A DNA stretch of 64,000 nt from Taibaiella koreensis (GCF_003545715.1 NZ_QVNU01000001.1:806001-870000); one strand, 5' to 3'. Positions 52,295 to 61,728 are shown, counted from the stretch's first letter. Numbers and translations are program-made. The notes: a model not told the origin generated them from the letters alone.

Positions 52295-52327
52295 AAAAAG
52301 ACACAAGGTAAGGCCTTGTGTCTTTTT
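52295..52327 (-). terminator. terminator of the aldehyde dehydrogenase gene
   Basis: A perfect 14-bp stem (AAAAAGACACAAGG with its complement), a 5-nt loop and T runs usable on both strands. Confidence 0.88.
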
Positions 52328-52374
52328 TGTATAGTTGTGGTGGGTAACCCACAGGCTACCAACCATAGTGGCAT

Positions 52375-53904
52375 TTATACATCGAATTTAATACCCTGCG
52401 CCAGCGGCAACTGTGTGCCATAGTTAATGGTATTGGTCTGACGACGCATATAAGCTTTCCAGGCGTCGGATCCGCTTTCGCGTCCACCGCCGGTTTCTTT
52501 TTCACCACCGAAAGCACCGCCGATCTCTGCTCCGGATGTGCCGATGTTTACATTGGCAATACCACAGTCGCTGCCTCCTGCCGAGAGGAACAACTCTGCT
52601 TCGCGCAGGTTGCCGGTAAAGATAGAGGAGGAAAGGCCTTGCGGAACATTGTTCTGCATAGCGATGGCTTCCTCGATGGTGCTGTATTTCAGCACATAAA
52701 GGATAGGAGCGAAAGTCTCTTCCTGTACGATCTCGTATTCGTTCTTAGCTTCAATAATACAGGGCTTTACATAACAGCCGCTTTCGTAGCCTTTGCCGCT
52801 CAGCACACCGCCGGGCACCAATACTTTGCCGCCTTCCTGCTTGGCCCTTTCTATCGCATTGAGGTAGTCGTCGGTAGCTTTTTTGTCGATCAGCGGACCA
52901 ACGTGGTTGGCCGCATCGAGCGGGTCGCCGATCTTCAGCTGGCCATATGCTTTTTTAAGTACGCTGATGGTTTTATCATAAATGCTTTCGTGCACGATCA
53001 GGCGGCGGGTAGAAGTGCAACGCTGGCCTGCGGTGCCTACTGCGCCAAATACAGTACCCATGAGCACCATGTTGAGGTTGGCATGCTCTGAAACGATTAC
53101 GGCATTGTTACCGCCCAATTCCAGGATCGCCCTGCCGAAACGGCCTGCAACAACCTGCGACACGTGACGGCCGATACGGGTAGAGCCGGTGAAGGATACG
53201 AGAGGAATGCGCTTGTCGTTGTTGATCAGGTCGCCGGAAGCATTGCCGATCACCAGGCAACTTACGCCTTCGGGCACATTGTTCTTTTTCAGCACCTCTG
53301 CAATAATATTCTGGCAGGCGATGGCGCAAAGTGGTGTTTTGGAGCTGGGTTTCCAGATGCAAACGTCTCCGCAAACCCATGCCAGTGCTGCATTCCAGCT
53401 CCAAACCGCTACCGGGAAGTTGAATGCGCTAATGATGCCTACGATCCCCAGAGGGTGCCATTGCTCGTACATGCGGTGGAGCGGGCGCTCGCTGTGCATG
53501 GTAAGGCCATACAGCTGGCGGGAAAGACCTACTGCAAAATCGCAGATGTCGATCATTTCCTGAACTTCTCCCAGGCCTTCCTGGAGGCTTTTGCCCATTT
53601 CGTAAGATACTAATGCGCCGAGGGCACTCTTCTTTTTACGCAGCTCGTCGCCGATCTGGCGCACAATCTCACCTCTTTTAGGGGCAGGCCAGGTGCGCCA
53701 TTCTTTAAAAGCAGTTTCTGCCTTATCCATTACCTTCTGAAAGGTTTTTTCTGTTGCTTCGTCGGTAGAGGCGATGAGCTTGCCATCGACCGGCGAGTAG
53801 GAGTCCAGCTGCTTGCCGCCGCCTTTCAGCCATTTGGTTCCGGTGGAAGCGCCGGCGTTCATTTTTTCAATACCTAATTCAGACAGAATCTTTTTAGTAT
53901 TCAT
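52375..53904 (-). CDS. amaB: ALDH7-family aldehyde dehydrogenase (aminoadipate-semialdehyde type)
   Basis: A 509-residue NAD-dependent enzyme, closest to ALDH7/antiquitin and bacterial AmaB, which oxidise alpha-aminoadipate semialdehyde (piperideine-6-carboxylate) in lysine breakdown. Characteristic blocks are [20 protein letters not shown], the coenzyme loop [10 protein letters not shown], the Glu motif [12 protein letters not shown], the nucleophile in [16 protein letters not shown] and [25 protein letters not shown] start at [11 protein letters not shown] because a longer frame passes the -7 element. Neighbouring lysine genes are not seen, so the exact substrate is inferred from family. 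Confidence 0.92.
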   Translation of the reverse strand: MNTKKILSELGIEKMNAGASTGTKWLKGGGKQLDSYSPVDGKLIASTDEATEKTFQKVMDKAETAFKEWRTWPAPKRGEIVRQIGDELRKKKSALGALVSYEMGKSLQEGLGEVQEMIDICDFAVGLSRQLYGLTMHSERPLHRMYEQWHPLGIVGIISAFNFPVAVWSWNAALAWVCGDVCIWKPSSKTPLCAIACQNIIAEVLKKNNVPEGVSCLVIGNASGDLINNDKRIPLVSFTGSTRIGRHVSQVVAGRFGRAILELGGNNAVIVSEHANLNMVLMGTVFGAVGTAGQRCTSTRRLIVHESIYDKTISVLKKAYGQLKIGDPLDAANHVGPLIDKKATDDYLNAIERAKQEGGKVLVPGGVLSGKGYESGCYVKPCIIEAKNEYEIVQEETFAPILYVLKYSTIEEAIAMQNNVPQGLSSSIFTGNLREAELFLSAGGSDCGIANVNIGTSGAEIGGAFGGEKETGGGRESGSDAWKAYMRRQTNTINYGTQLPLAQGIKFDV

Positions 53905-53934
53905 ATGATTGCTTGTATTTTCAAATTTGCCGTG

Positions 53935-53942
53935 CAAAGGTA
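53935..53942 (-). promoter_or_regulatory. -7 element TACCTTTG of the ALDH gene
   Basis: Exact TAnnTTTG match 30 nt before the ATG. Confidence 0.5.
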
Positions 53943-54013
53943 AGCATATTGGGAAGATATACGTTCTTTTCGCTGGTTGCCGGGATGGGGCTGCTCCATA
54001 GCCCCGCCAGATT

Positions 54014-54046
54014 GCAAAAGAGCCGTCCCGGAGGACAGCCCTTTGC
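54014..54046 (-). terminator. terminator of the dipeptidyl peptidase gene
   Basis: A long imperfect stem (GCAAAAGAGCCGTCC against GGACAGCCCTTTGC) with a 4-nt loop CGGA, right after the stop codon. Confidence 0.6.
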
Positions 54047-56203
54047 TTATTTTTTCAGGAAATCGTTAAAGTAATCGGTTATCTTTTGCATCAGGTGCAC
54101 TCTGTCCTTCCCCAGCACATTGTGCTCATGCCCGGGATAAACAAAGTAGTCGAGCTGCACACCGTTGTCGACACAGGCTTTCACGAAGCGGATCGAATGC
54201 TGCCATACAACTACATTGTCCTGCGCGCCATGGATCATCAGCAGCTTGCCTTTCAGGTTTTTGGTTTTGGTGAGCAGATTGTTGTCTTCATAGCCTTTAG
54301 GGTTTTCCTGGGGCGTGTCCATGTAACGCTCGGTGTACATGATCTCGTACATGCTCCAATCAATTACCGGGCCGCCCGCTACAGCGCATTTGAACACGCC
54401 GGGATGGCGCAGCATGAGCGAGGTGGTCATGAAGCCGCCAAAACTCCAGCCATGCACACCCATACGTTCGGCGTCTACGAAGGGAAGGGACTTAAGGTAT
54501 TCAACGCCTTTGAGCTGATCGTCCATCTCGGCAGTGCCCAGCCTACGGAAGGTTGCCTGCTCAAACTGCAGCCCGCGGTTGCCGCTGCCCCGGCCATCCA
54601 TAGTGAAGATAATATACCCTTGCTGGGCCATATATTCGTACCAGAGGTTGCCGCTGGCCGGAAAGCTATTAATGACCAGCTGAACATGGGGGCCATTGTA
54701 CAGGTATACAATTACCGGGTATTTTTTTGACGGGTCAAAATGGGTGGGATAAATCAGCTTACCGTATAACGGTGTGCCATCGTCGGCCTTCAGTGTAACG
54801 GATTCTACTTTAGGGCGATCGTAGGTTGCCAGCGGGTCAGAAGCCGTCAATATGTTTTTGCGCCAGCTTTTTGCGGTTGCGCTTATGTCGATCTTCCGGG
54901 GTGTGTTATCGCTTTGGTAACGATCGATCACATAAGCGCCATCGGTGCTGGCGTCTGCCAGGTGATACCCAGGCGTTTCATCCAGGCGCTTTATTTTTCC
55001 TGATGTCCAGTTGACCGCATAAATGTGTTTTTCCATCGGCGATTCTTTGGTGGCTGTAATGATCAGCTCTTTTGATCGTGCATTGACTCCGGCGATCGCA
55101 TTGACGAGCCACGGACCCCGGGTTACTTGGTTCAGCAGCCTGCCGTCGGTATTGTAGCGGTATAAATGCATATAACCGTCCCGTTGACTCCACCAAATGA
55201 ATTCGGTATTGCTGCCGGGCAGGAAGGTGAGCGGATGCTGTGGCTCTACATATTTAGGGTCGGTCTCTTCAAATAAAGTTTTGACAAAATCGCCGGTAAC
55301 GGCATTGTATTGGTTGAGCCAAAGGTGATTCTGCGCCCGATTGAGCAAGGCAATATAGACAAACTGCTCATCGGGACTCCAGGTGACGCATGTCAGGAAC
55401 TGATCTTTGGGTGCTCCTGTCTTTACATATATTGTCTGATGCGTCATTGGGTTGTAAATGCCCAAGGTTACTTCATGAGACCGGTTGCCTGCCATAGGGT
55501 ACTTGATGTTATTATTTTTTGCCGGCAGACTGCTCCAGTCAATAATCGGGTAATCGTTGACCATGCGTTGGTCCATATGGTAAAAGGCGAGCAAGTTGCC
55601 TTTGGGGGAAAAGTAGATGCCTCCTTCGATACCAAATTCGTTGCGATGTACAGACTGGCCGCTGATTATATTGGCATCAGGATCATTGGTTACCTGCTGC
55701 GCCTTTCCATGGCTGTCGCTGAGATAAAGATTATTGTTGATCGTATAGGCAATCTGGCCTGCCTGGTAGTCTACAACAATGTTGTCTGCGCTATCGGGCA
55801 GGTTTTTCCATGTGCTAAACTGCCATGCGCCATTTTTGAGGTCGCCTTTATAATATTTTGTGCCGGAGGCGAAATAGCAATTGCCTTTATCTATCCAGTG
55901 TATTTCCGGAAACTCCTGCAGGGCTTTGGCGGGAGCTATCTGCGTATTGATATCCTTTAAGCGGAATATTGTATCCGGTTTCATAGCGGGCACGCTAATT
56001 TTGACTAAGGCGCCTTCCCGACCTTTACCGGCGAGCATTGTATAACCATCTTGGCCGGGTATCCAATTGAGCTGCTTAATGTTTTGAGGGGCCAGGTTTG
56101 TCTTTAAACCAAGAACCGCCTCTTCCATCGTAAATTGTTTTTGCTGCGCAACGCTTTGGAAGCTAATAGCCGGCAGCAGCAATAAAAATAGATATCTGTT
56201 CAT
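54047..56203 (-). CDS. dipeptidyl-peptidase IV-type S9 serine peptidase
   Basis: A 718-residue exported peptidase with signal peptide [19 protein letters not shown]. The N-terminal eight-bladed propeller (about 45-460) shows DPP4-type blades such as [19 protein letters not shown] and [20 protein letters not shown]. The alpha/beta-hydrolase domain has the Ser near 588 in [12 protein letters not shown], the Asp in IHGAQDNVV and the His in VYPGHEHNV. It should remove X-Pro dipeptides from peptides in the periplasm. In related bacteria this enzyme serves protein-based nutrition. It is divergent from dprA. Confidence 0.94.
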   Translation of the reverse strand: MNRYLFLLLLPAISFQSVAQQKQFTMEEAVLGLKTNLAPQNIKQLNWIPGQDGYTMLAGKGREGALVKISVPAMKPDTIFRLKDINTQIAPAKALQEFPEIHWIDKGNCYFASGTKYYKGDLKNGAWQFSTWKNLPDSADNIVVDYQAGQIAYTINNNLYLSDSHGKAQQVTNDPDANIISGQSVHRNEFGIEGGIYFSPKGNLLAFYHMDQRMVNDYPIIDWSSLPAKNNNIKYPMAGNRSHEVTLGIYNPMTHQTIYVKTGAPKDQFLTCVTWSPDEQFVYIALLNRAQNHLWLNQYNAVTGDFVKTLFEETDPKYVEPQHPLTFLPGSNTEFIWWSQRDGYMHLYRYNTDGRLLNQVTRGPWLVNAIAGVNARSKELIITATKESPMEKHIYAVNWTSGKIKRLDETPGYHLADASTDGAYVIDRYQSDNTPRKIDISATAKSWRKNILTASDPLATYDRPKVESVTLKADDGTPLYGKLIYPTHFDPSKKYPVIVYLYNGPHVQLVINSFPASGNLWYEYMAQQGYIIFTMDGRGSGNRGLQFEQATFRRLGTAEMDDQLKGVEYLKSLPFVDAERMGVHGWSFGGFMTTSLMLRHPGVFKCAVAGGPVIDWSMYEIMYTERYMDTPQENPKGYEDNNLLTKTKNLKGKLLMIHGAQDNVVVWQHSIRFVKACVDNGVQLDYFVYPGHEHNVLGKDRVHLMQKITDYFNDFLKK

Positions 56204-56207
56204 TTGT

Positions 56208-56215
56208 CAAAAATA
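56208..56215 (-). promoter_or_regulatory. -7 element TATTTTTG of the dipeptidyl peptidase gene
   Basis: Exact TAnnTTTG match four bases (ACAA) before the ATG; a leaderless transcript is predicted. Confidence 0.55.
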
Positions 56216-56304
56216 AAAGGATGCATTGTAAAAACAGAGGGGGAATTTGTGGGGGATACTTTGCATGATTTAATAAAAAATTTCAGAATAAAATATGAAA
56301 AAAG

Positions 56305-56312
56305 TAACTTTA
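56305..56312 (+). promoter_or_regulatory. -7-like element TAACTTTA of dprA
   Basis: One base off TAnnTTTG, four bases (GGGG) before the dprA ATG. Confidence 0.4.
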
Positions 56313-56316
56313 GGGG

Positions 56317-57429
56317 ATGGAAGCAATAGAAAAAGAAGAAAAGCTCTTCTATGATATAGCTCTTACGCAAACAGAGAACATAGGAGACAAGACGGCCCGT
56401 CAATTGCTGCATCATTTCGAAAATGCAAAAAGCATATTTAATGCGTCTCCAAGACGCGTTGCAGCTATCGATGGCCTAAGCGTCAAAAAAATAGAGGCCC
56501 TCAAAAAAGCCATCGATGAAAAGGCTATACGGAAAGAACTTGCATTTATCAATAAATACGGCATCAAGCCTTTGCTGATCACAGATAACGAATACCCCAG
56601 CAACTTAAAATCCTGCCCCGATGCACCCATTTTGCTATATTACAGGGGGAACATAAACCTGAATGAGCTGCGACTGGTATCGGTTATCGGTACGCGTAAA
56701 AATACCGATTATGGTGTACAGGTTACCCATGCTTTGCTGGAAGGGCTTCAAGGATATAATATCGCTATAGTGAGCGGGCTTGCCTACGGTATTGATATTG
56801 TTGCGCATCGTAAGGCTTTGCAACTTGGTATTCCTACTTTGGGTGTGTTGGCTCATGGCATGGATACTATTTATCCTACACAGCATAAATATGTGGCAAA
56901 AGAGATGACCCTGAATGGCGGCCTATTGACCGAATATCCTTCTGGTACAGGTCCTGATCGTTTCCATTTTCCTATGCGTAACCGCATTGTTGCGGGTATG
57001 TGTGATGTTACCGTAGTCGTAGAGACCGAACGCCAGGGCGGGGCTATGATCACTGCAAAATTGGCTTCGGGCTATAACCGGGAAGTTGCTGCTTTCCCGG
57101 GACGTACTACCGACAAAAAGTCGGATGGCTGTAATTACCTGCTTGGAACCAATATTGCCCAGTTGATTACAGGACCTGAAGACCTGATCGAGATGATGGG
57201 CTGGGACCGGCCGGCGCCGAAACCTGCGCTACAGCGGCGTTTATTCCCTCATCTCAATAGCGAGGAGCTTTGTGTCGCCACATCGCTGGAGCAAGCCGAC
57301 AATATGCATATCGATGAGCTATGCCTTAAAACCGGGATTCCGGCATCTTCGCTATCTCTTTTGCTGCTTAATCTTGAGCTGAGTGGCGTTGTGCATCCAT
57401 TGGCCGGCAAGCGGTACCGACTGGCCTGA
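56317..57429 (+). CDS. dprA: DNA-processing protein DprA
   Basis: A 370-residue protein that binds incoming single-stranded DNA and loads RecA during natural transformation. An N-terminal helix-hairpin/SAM-like region (about 10-75) precedes the Rossmann-type DprA core: YPSNLKSCPDAPILLYYRGN, VSVIGTRKNTDYG, VSGLAYGIDIVAHRKAL, LLTEYPSGTGPDRFHFPMRNRIVAGM and AMITAKLASGYNREVAAFPG. The C-terminal winged-helix DML1-like domain covers about 310-370 (IDELCLKTGIPASSLSLLLLNLEL). It is followed by radC after 20 nt. Confidence 0.97.
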   Translation: MEAIEKEEKLFYDIALTQTENIGDKTARQLLHHFENAKSIFNASPRRVAAIDGLSVKKIEALKKAIDEKAIRKELAFINKYGIKPLLITDNEYPSNLKSCPDAPILLYYRGNINLNELRLVSVIGTRKNTDYGVQVTHALLEGLQGYNIAIVSGLAYGIDIVAHRKALQLGIPTLGVLAHGMDTIYPTQHKYVAKEMTLNGGLLTEYPSGTGPDRFHFPMRNRIVAGMCDVTVVVETERQGGAMITAKLASGYNREVAAFPGRTTDKKSDGCNYLLGTNIAQLITGPEDLIEMMGWDRPAPKPALQRRLFPHLNSEELCVATSLEQADNMHIDELCLKTGIPASSLSLLLLNLELSGVVHPLAGKRYRLA

Positions 57430-57449
57430 TCAAGATAATAATTTACCTT

Positions 57450-58154
57450 ATGAAGACAAACGATGCTGTAAAGCCCACCAGCATTAAGTATTGGGCGGAA
57501 GATGACCAACCCAGGGAAAAATTGTGCAAAAAGGGTTATGAAGCGCTATCGGATTCGGAATTGATCGCGATATTGATCCAGAGCGGCAACAAAGAGAAAT
57601 CGGCCGTCGATCTGGCCCGGGATGTACTGCTATTGGGTAATCATAGTCTCGCCAGGCTGGGGAAGCTGCAGATACCGGATTTTCAGAAGATCAAAGGTAT
57701 TGGCAAGGCACGGGCTATAACGCTGGCGGCAGCACTGGAGCTGGGTCGCAGGCGGCAAGTAAGCGAGGGTATGGAACAGAAAGAAGTGCCTAACAGCAAG
57801 ACTGCCGCCGAAATTCTCGTACCCCTGCTGGGCGATCTTCCTCATGAACGCTTTTGCCTGATCTGCCTGAGCGCCAGTAATAAGTTGTTGCATTATGAAT
57901 ACGTTAGTTCCGGAGGGCTTACCAGCACTATTGTCGATACCAAGCTTGTTTTCAAAATAGCTATTCAGCATCTGGCCACCAAACTAATCATCGCGCATAA
58001 TCATCCTTCGGGCAACCTGAAGCCAAGCGTCTCGGATAAAAATCTTACAGAAAAGATAAAGCATGGAGCCCGCATGCTGGACCTTTTCCTTATGGATCAC
58101 CTGATCGTGGCAGATAAACAATATTTCAGCTTTGCCGATGAGGGCTTGCTTTGA
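57450..58154 (+). CDS. radC: RadC-like JAB-domain protein
   Basis: A 234-residue protein of the RadC family. The N-terminal helix-hairpin-helix region carries LSDSELIAILIQSG and IKGIGKARAITLAAALELGRR. The C-terminal JAMM/MPN metal motif is IIAHNHPSGNLKPSVSD, with the two His and the Asp present. RadC is linked to DNA uptake or recombination, but its activity remains unproven. It is 20 nt downstream of dprA, and its stop codon is 1 nt from the end of the convergent cinA gene. Confidence 0.95.
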   Translation: MKTNDAVKPTSIKYWAEDDQPREKLCKKGYEALSDSELIAILIQSGNKEKSAVDLARDVLLLGNHSLARLGKLQIPDFQKIKGIGKARAITLAAALELGRRRQVSEGMEQKEVPNSKTAAEILVPLLGDLPHERFCLICLSASNKLLHYEYVSSGGLTSTIVDTKLVFKIAIQHLATKLIIAHNHPSGNLKPSVSDKNLTEKIKHGARMLDLFLMDHLIVADKQYFSFADEGLL

Positions 58155-58155
58155 G

Positions 58156-59409
58156 CTAGTGCTGGTCGTCCAGTATAAACAAACGTATCATATCCAGCGC
58201 AGCGTTGGCGGCTTGTTCTTTATTGCGCAGCCGGTCGTAAAAAAAGTGAAATTCGCGGCTTACGGTACGCCGGCCATCGGATATCGCCATCCATACCAGC
58301 CCAACCGGTTTTTCTGCCGTGCCTCCTCCCGGGCCCAGTATACCTGATATAGAGAGTGCGATGTCGGTATGCATGGTGCGACGCGCCTCTTCCGCCATCT
58401 GTATCACTGTTTTTTCACTCACTGCTCCGGCTGTTTCCAGTATTGCCCTGGGTACCTTAAGCAGGCTTTCCTTGACTTCATTATCGTAGCTTATTATAGA
58501 ACCCTTAAAAAAGGCTGAGCTTCCGGGCAGGTTGGTAATGCGGTTGGCCAGGTAGCCACCAGTACAGCTCTCAGCCAGGCTAAGGCTTAGCCGGTGCTCT
58601 TCCATGAGCCGGGCAACGATCTCTTCGGGGAGCAGATCTTCCATAGCAGCTACTATCGTGCCCAGCCGTTGCCTGATCAATTCGGCATGAATATCGACCT
58701 GGGATTGCAGGGCATTTCTATCCGGTCCTTCGGTGGTCAACCGCAGCTTTACATAACCGGGGGTCGGTAAGTAAGCCAGGTGGATATGCGGCGGGAGCGC
58801 TGTTTCAATATCTTCAATCTTGTCGGCTATAAAGCTTTCTCCCACGCCTGCGACGATCATGGTTTTGTGAATGATGTGGTTGCCAGCCAGCCTTTCCTTC
58901 AGCCTGGGCAACGCTTCTTCACTCATAATCGTCTGCATCTCAAAGGGGACGCCGGGCAGGGAGATAATGATGCAGCCTTCTTTCTCAAACCACATGCCCG
59001 GTGCAGTGCCCAGCCGGTTGAACAGCACCTGGCAGTTTTCAGGTACTTCGGCCTGCTTCAGGTTGCGCTCCAGGAAGGGGCGGTTACGCTTGGTAAATAT
59101 CTGCTTTACGTGCTGCAGCACCGTTTCATTAACGATGAGTGGGCTGTCGAAGTACTCGCTGAGCAAAGGCTTGGTAATATCATCGGCCGTAGGTCCCAAC
59201 CCGCCGGTCAGCAGGATCAGCGACGCTTGTGGAATAGACTCGTCCAATGCTGTGGCGATCGCCGACCGCTCGTCGGCTACTGCAATGCGTCGCTTTACAT
59301 TGATGCCAATATGATTGAGCTGCTGGGCAATCCAGGCTGAATTTGTATCTATGGTCTGACCGATCAGGAGCTCGTCGCCGATGGTAATGATTATGGATTG
59401 ATAAGACAA
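58156..59409 (-). CDS. cinA: CinA-family nicotinamide mononucleotide deamidase-related protein
   Basis: About 417 residues. The N-terminal molybdopterin-binding-like domain shows IITIGDELLIGQTIDTNSAWIA, LLTGGLGPTADDITK, GTAPGMWFEKEG and SLPGVPFEM. The C-terminal CinA/NMN-deamidase domain (about 265-417) has LSLAESCTGGYLANRI and SGILGPGGGTAEKPVGLVW. These enzymes hydrolyse NMN or ADP-ribose and are often coexpressed with competence genes. The best start is a TTG giving Met-Ser-Tyr-Gln, since the only earlier candidate lies within the -7 element. Confidence 0.94.
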   Translation of the reverse strand: MSYQSIIITIGDELLIGQTIDTNSAWIAQQLNHIGINVKRRIAVADERSAIATALDESIPQASLILLTGGLGPTADDITKPLLSEYFDSPLIVNETVLQHVKQIFTKRNRPFLERNLKQAEVPENCQVLFNRLGTAPGMWFEKEGCIIISLPGVPFEMQTIMSEEALPRLKERLAGNHIIHKTMIVAGVGESFIADKIEDIETALPPHIHLAYLPTPGYVKLRLTTEGPDRNALQSQVDIHAELIRQRLGTIVAAMEDLLPEEIVARLMEEHRLSLSLAESCTGGYLANRITNLPGSSAFFKGSIISYDNEVKESLLKVPRAILETAGAVSEKTVIQMAEEARRTMHTDIALSISGILGPGGGTAEKPVGLVWMAISDGRRTVSREFHFFYDRLRNKEQAANAALDMIRLFILDDQH

Positions 59410-59430
59410 TTTTACGTGCTGTTTTATACG

Positions 59431-59438
59431 CAAATATA
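59431..59438 (-). promoter_or_regulatory. -7 element TATATTTG of cinA
   Basis: Exact TAnnTTTG match 21 nt before the TTG start. Confidence 0.5.
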
Positions 59439-59470
59439 GCGGCTGTGCAGCGAATCGCCGATGTATAAAA

Positions 59471-60424
59471 TCAATAATCGAATTTGGCCGTAAAGCTTAC
59501 TTTTTCTCTTCCTTTGGTGAAGGCATACCAATTGCCCTTATAGCTGATGTAGGTGGGTAAAAGCAGATCGCCTTTCTGCTGCAGGTCTACATGAATGACC
59601 ACATCAAAGTCGTAGGCGAGGGTACTGTAGGCAAGCGCATAGTCTCTCGACACAATTGAGTAATCTGACTGGCGGAACCAGGTCTTAAACTGTTTGTACA
59701 CCACATCGCCGGCATATTCCTTTTTGGGTGTGGCTTCGAAGCGGTAGCAGGGAACGCCGTTCTTGTCTTCTACGGCCAGGCGGAAGTCGTACCTCTTAGC
59801 GATATCAGAGTCGAAAATAGCTGACTTATTGCCCATGAGCGGTATGCCTTGTATACGGCTACCCGGATTGAACATGAGCTGCTTGAGCCGGGCTTTGTTC
59901 TTTTCCAGGCTCCCTTTGCCTTTCAAAGATTGTTCCAGCTGGCCTTTTACAATATTGTCCTCTCCGCACACTTTGCCTTTGGTGAAGAACAGGGAGGCGT
60001 ATAGTTCGGCAGTGTAATAGTTGTATTCCTTCTTCCGGTTGTAAAAGTCACCGGTAACCTTTTCGTCCAACACATTCATCGTACGGCAACCATTGCGTGC
60101 AATCTGTTTGGTCTCGCTGTTAAGCGATGCCTTGAGCTTGTCGCCTTTTTTTTCAAATACCCTGATATCATTTTCGGCATTATAGGTAACCAGGTGCATA
60201 GACCGGAATGCTTTATAAAAGGTAGTGTCATTCTTGATCCGTTCGATAAAATCCTTTATGTCGAAGCCATTGTCTGACGACTTGATAATGACCTCGTCTA
60301 TAAGTATAGGGGCGAAATAGGTATTGGTATCCAGCACCTGGGCTGCCGCTTGTGTGCTGCACCAGCAAGAGAGCAGCAGCGTGCCTAAAAGCTTGTAAGA
60401 CCGGTAAGGGGCAGAAAATGTCAT
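59471..60424 (-). CDS. hypothetical exported protein
   Basis: Not recognised. A 317-residue protein with a signal peptide (MTFSAPYRSYKLLGTLLLSC, ending WCSTQAAAQ). The mature region has DIKDFIERIKNDTTFYKAFRSMHLVTYNAENDI, a middle segment with two Cys (NGCRTMN, KVCGEDN) and a beta-rich C-terminus (RFEATPKKEYAGDVVYKQFKTWFRQSDYSIVSRDY, TYISYKGNWYAF). The repeated YNAE/DFDV strands suggest a lipocalin- or LolA-like sheet. It lies between cinA and ispD on the same strand. A Bacteroidota-specific exported protein is the safest description. Confidence 0.8.
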   Translation of the reverse strand: MTFSAPYRSYKLLGTLLLSCWCSTQAAAQVLDTNTYFAPILIDEVIIKSSDNGFDIKDFIERIKNDTTFYKAFRSMHLVTYNAENDIRVFEKKGDKLKASLNSETKQIARNGCRTMNVLDEKVTGDFYNRKKEYNYYTAELYASLFFTKGKVCGEDNIVKGQLEQSLKGKGSLEKNKARLKQLMFNPGSRIQGIPLMGNKSAIFDSDIAKRYDFRLAVEDKNGVPCYRFEATPKKEYAGDVVYKQFKTWFRQSDYSIVSRDYALAYSTLAYDFDVVIHVDLQQKGDLLLPTYISYKGNWYAFTKGREKVSFTAKFDY

Positions 60425-60473
60425 ACTATAGATAGTTGGGTATCGGGTATTACCGGTAACAAAATCAGGACAC

Positions 60474-61151
60474 CTAATGTTGTTGCATCAGCACCTCGGC
60501 AATGCGGAGGTCTTCCGGTGTGGTGATCTTAATATTCTTTTTGGAGCCTTCGGTTAAAAATACAGGTAGCTTCATATGTTCCAGTACGGTAGCCTCATCT
60601 GTAAAAGCCTCGTGGTAGTCCTGTTCGAAGGCTTTAACGATCAGCTCGGCCCTGAAGGTTTGCGGTGTCTGGATTATCCGTAAAGCGTCCCTGTCGATCG
60701 CTTCAAAATGTGTGCCTTTCCATTGCCTGATGCTGTCAGTTACCGGTATCGCCGGTATGGCATTGCCTTTTTCGACCGCCAGATTGTAGCAACGTAGCAA
60801 TAATTCCTTGTCGATAAGCGGGCGTACCGCATCATGAATGAATACAATGCTCCCTGGTATCGCTTCGTTAAGGCCGTTCCTGACGCTGTGGAAGCGGGTA
60901 TCGCCGCCTTTTACAATGGTCATATCTATCCGCTCTTCAAAAGCCTGGAGCAGGATATTACTGTAGCTGATATGTTCTTCCGGTAGCACCAGCACAATCT
61001 TTATACCGGGAAACGTATCCAGGAACGTTTTGGCGGCGTAGTACAGGATAGGCTTATCCAGCAGTGGTAAAAATTGTTTGGGCAGGGCGGCGCCCATACG
61101 CAGCCCTTTGCCGCCGGCAACAAGAATGAGTGTGGTAGATAGATTGCTCAA
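60474..61151 (-). CDS. ispD: 2-C-methyl-D-erythritol 4-phosphate cytidylyltransferase
   Basis: Third enzyme of the MEP isoprenoid pathway: MEP plus CTP gives CDP-methylerythritol. About 225 residues with the nucleotidyltransferase loop LVAGGKGLRMGAALPKQFLPL at the start, then VKGGDTRFHSVRNGL, VFIHDAVRPLIDKE, PVTDSIRQ and IIQTPQTFRAELIVKAFEQ, with DEATVLEHM near the end. A TTG start (MSNLSTTLIL) is required to match the family; frames reaching farther upstream add 26 residues and pass the -7 element. A terminator and the Spy-like gene lie just upstream. Confidence 0.95.
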   Translation of the reverse strand: MSNLSTTLILVAGGKGLRMGAALPKQFLPLLDKPILYYAAKTFLDTFPGIKIVLVLPEEHISYSNILLQAFEERIDMTIVKGGDTRFHSVRNGLNEAIPGSIVFIHDAVRPLIDKELLLRCYNLAVEKGNAIPAIPVTDSIRQWKGTHFEAIDRDALRIIQTPQTFRAELIVKAFEQDYHEAFTDEATVLEHMKLPVFLTEGSKKNIKITTPEDLRIAEVLMQQH

Positions 61152-61176
61152 TGATCCGATTGTTGGGGTAAAGGCG

Positions 61177-61184
61177 CAAAGATA
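61177..61184 (-). promoter_or_regulatory. -7 element TATCTTTG of ispD
   Basis: Exact TAnnTTTG match 25 nt before the TTG start. A second identical sequence lies 13 nt further upstream, overlapping the edge of the terminator. Confidence 0.5.
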
Positions 61185-61194
61185 CGCTCCAAAG

Positions 61195-61223
61195 ATAAGC
61201 GCCGGATCTCTTCCGGCGCTTAT
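61195..61223 (-). terminator. terminator of the Spy-like gene
   Basis: A perfect 12-bp stem (ATAAGCGCCGGA with its complement) and a 5-nt loop. Confidence 0.8.
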
Positions 61224-61242
61224 AATCATATCGGTAAGCTGC

Positions 61243-61668
61243 TTATTGTTTTTGCTCGGAGGCCGGCGCCGGTTTCTGATCGAGATTGGTCTGCTGCCTG
61301 CGCTGCATCATCATCTTCTGCCTGTCTGCTTTTACCGCTTCGTATTTTTGATTTTGCTCCGGTGTCAAGATCGCCTTTAGCTGCGTCTCCGTTTCTTTCC
61401 GCTGGATGGCCCTGCCATTATCGGCTGTGGCTTCTTTTACGAATAAGGCATTTAATTTCTGCTTCTGGTCTGCCGACAGTGTTAATTCTTTATCCAGTCG
61501 CTCCACGCGATGTTGCGCCATGCGTTCGGGGGATCTTTTTACAGCTGCCGCTTCAGTTGCCCGATCCTGTTTTGCTGGGGCCATTTTCTGATCCTGTTTC
61601 ATTTCCTGGGCAAAAGCTACAGAAAGGCTGGTCAGTGCAATGCCTGCCACGAAAAGTATCTTTTTCAT
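61243..61668 (-). CDS. Spy/CpxP-like periplasmic protein
   Basis: A 141-residue protein with signal peptide MKKILFVAGIALTSLSVAFA before QEMKQ. The mature part is highly charged and helical, rich in Lys, Gln, Arg and Glu. It contains the paired motifs LDKELTLSADQKQKLNALF and LKAILTPEQNQKYEAVK, which follow the LTxxQ repeat pattern of Spy/CpxP chaperones. The tail QMM-type region is Gln-rich. A chaperone or envelope-stress role is inferred from the repeats. It is 60 nt downstream of the phosphoribosyltransferase gene. Confidence 0.85.
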   Translation of the reverse strand: MKKILFVAGIALTSLSVAFAQEMKQDQKMAPAKQDRATEAAAVKRSPERMAQHRVERLDKELTLSADQKQKLNALFVKEATADNGRAIQRKETETQLKAILTPEQNQKYEAVKADRQKMMMQRRQQTNLDQKPAPASEQKQ

Positions 61669-61728
61669 ATTGTCTCTTATTTGTTTTTTTGACAATTGCC
61701 GGTGAAAATAGTTTAATATGGATGGCGC

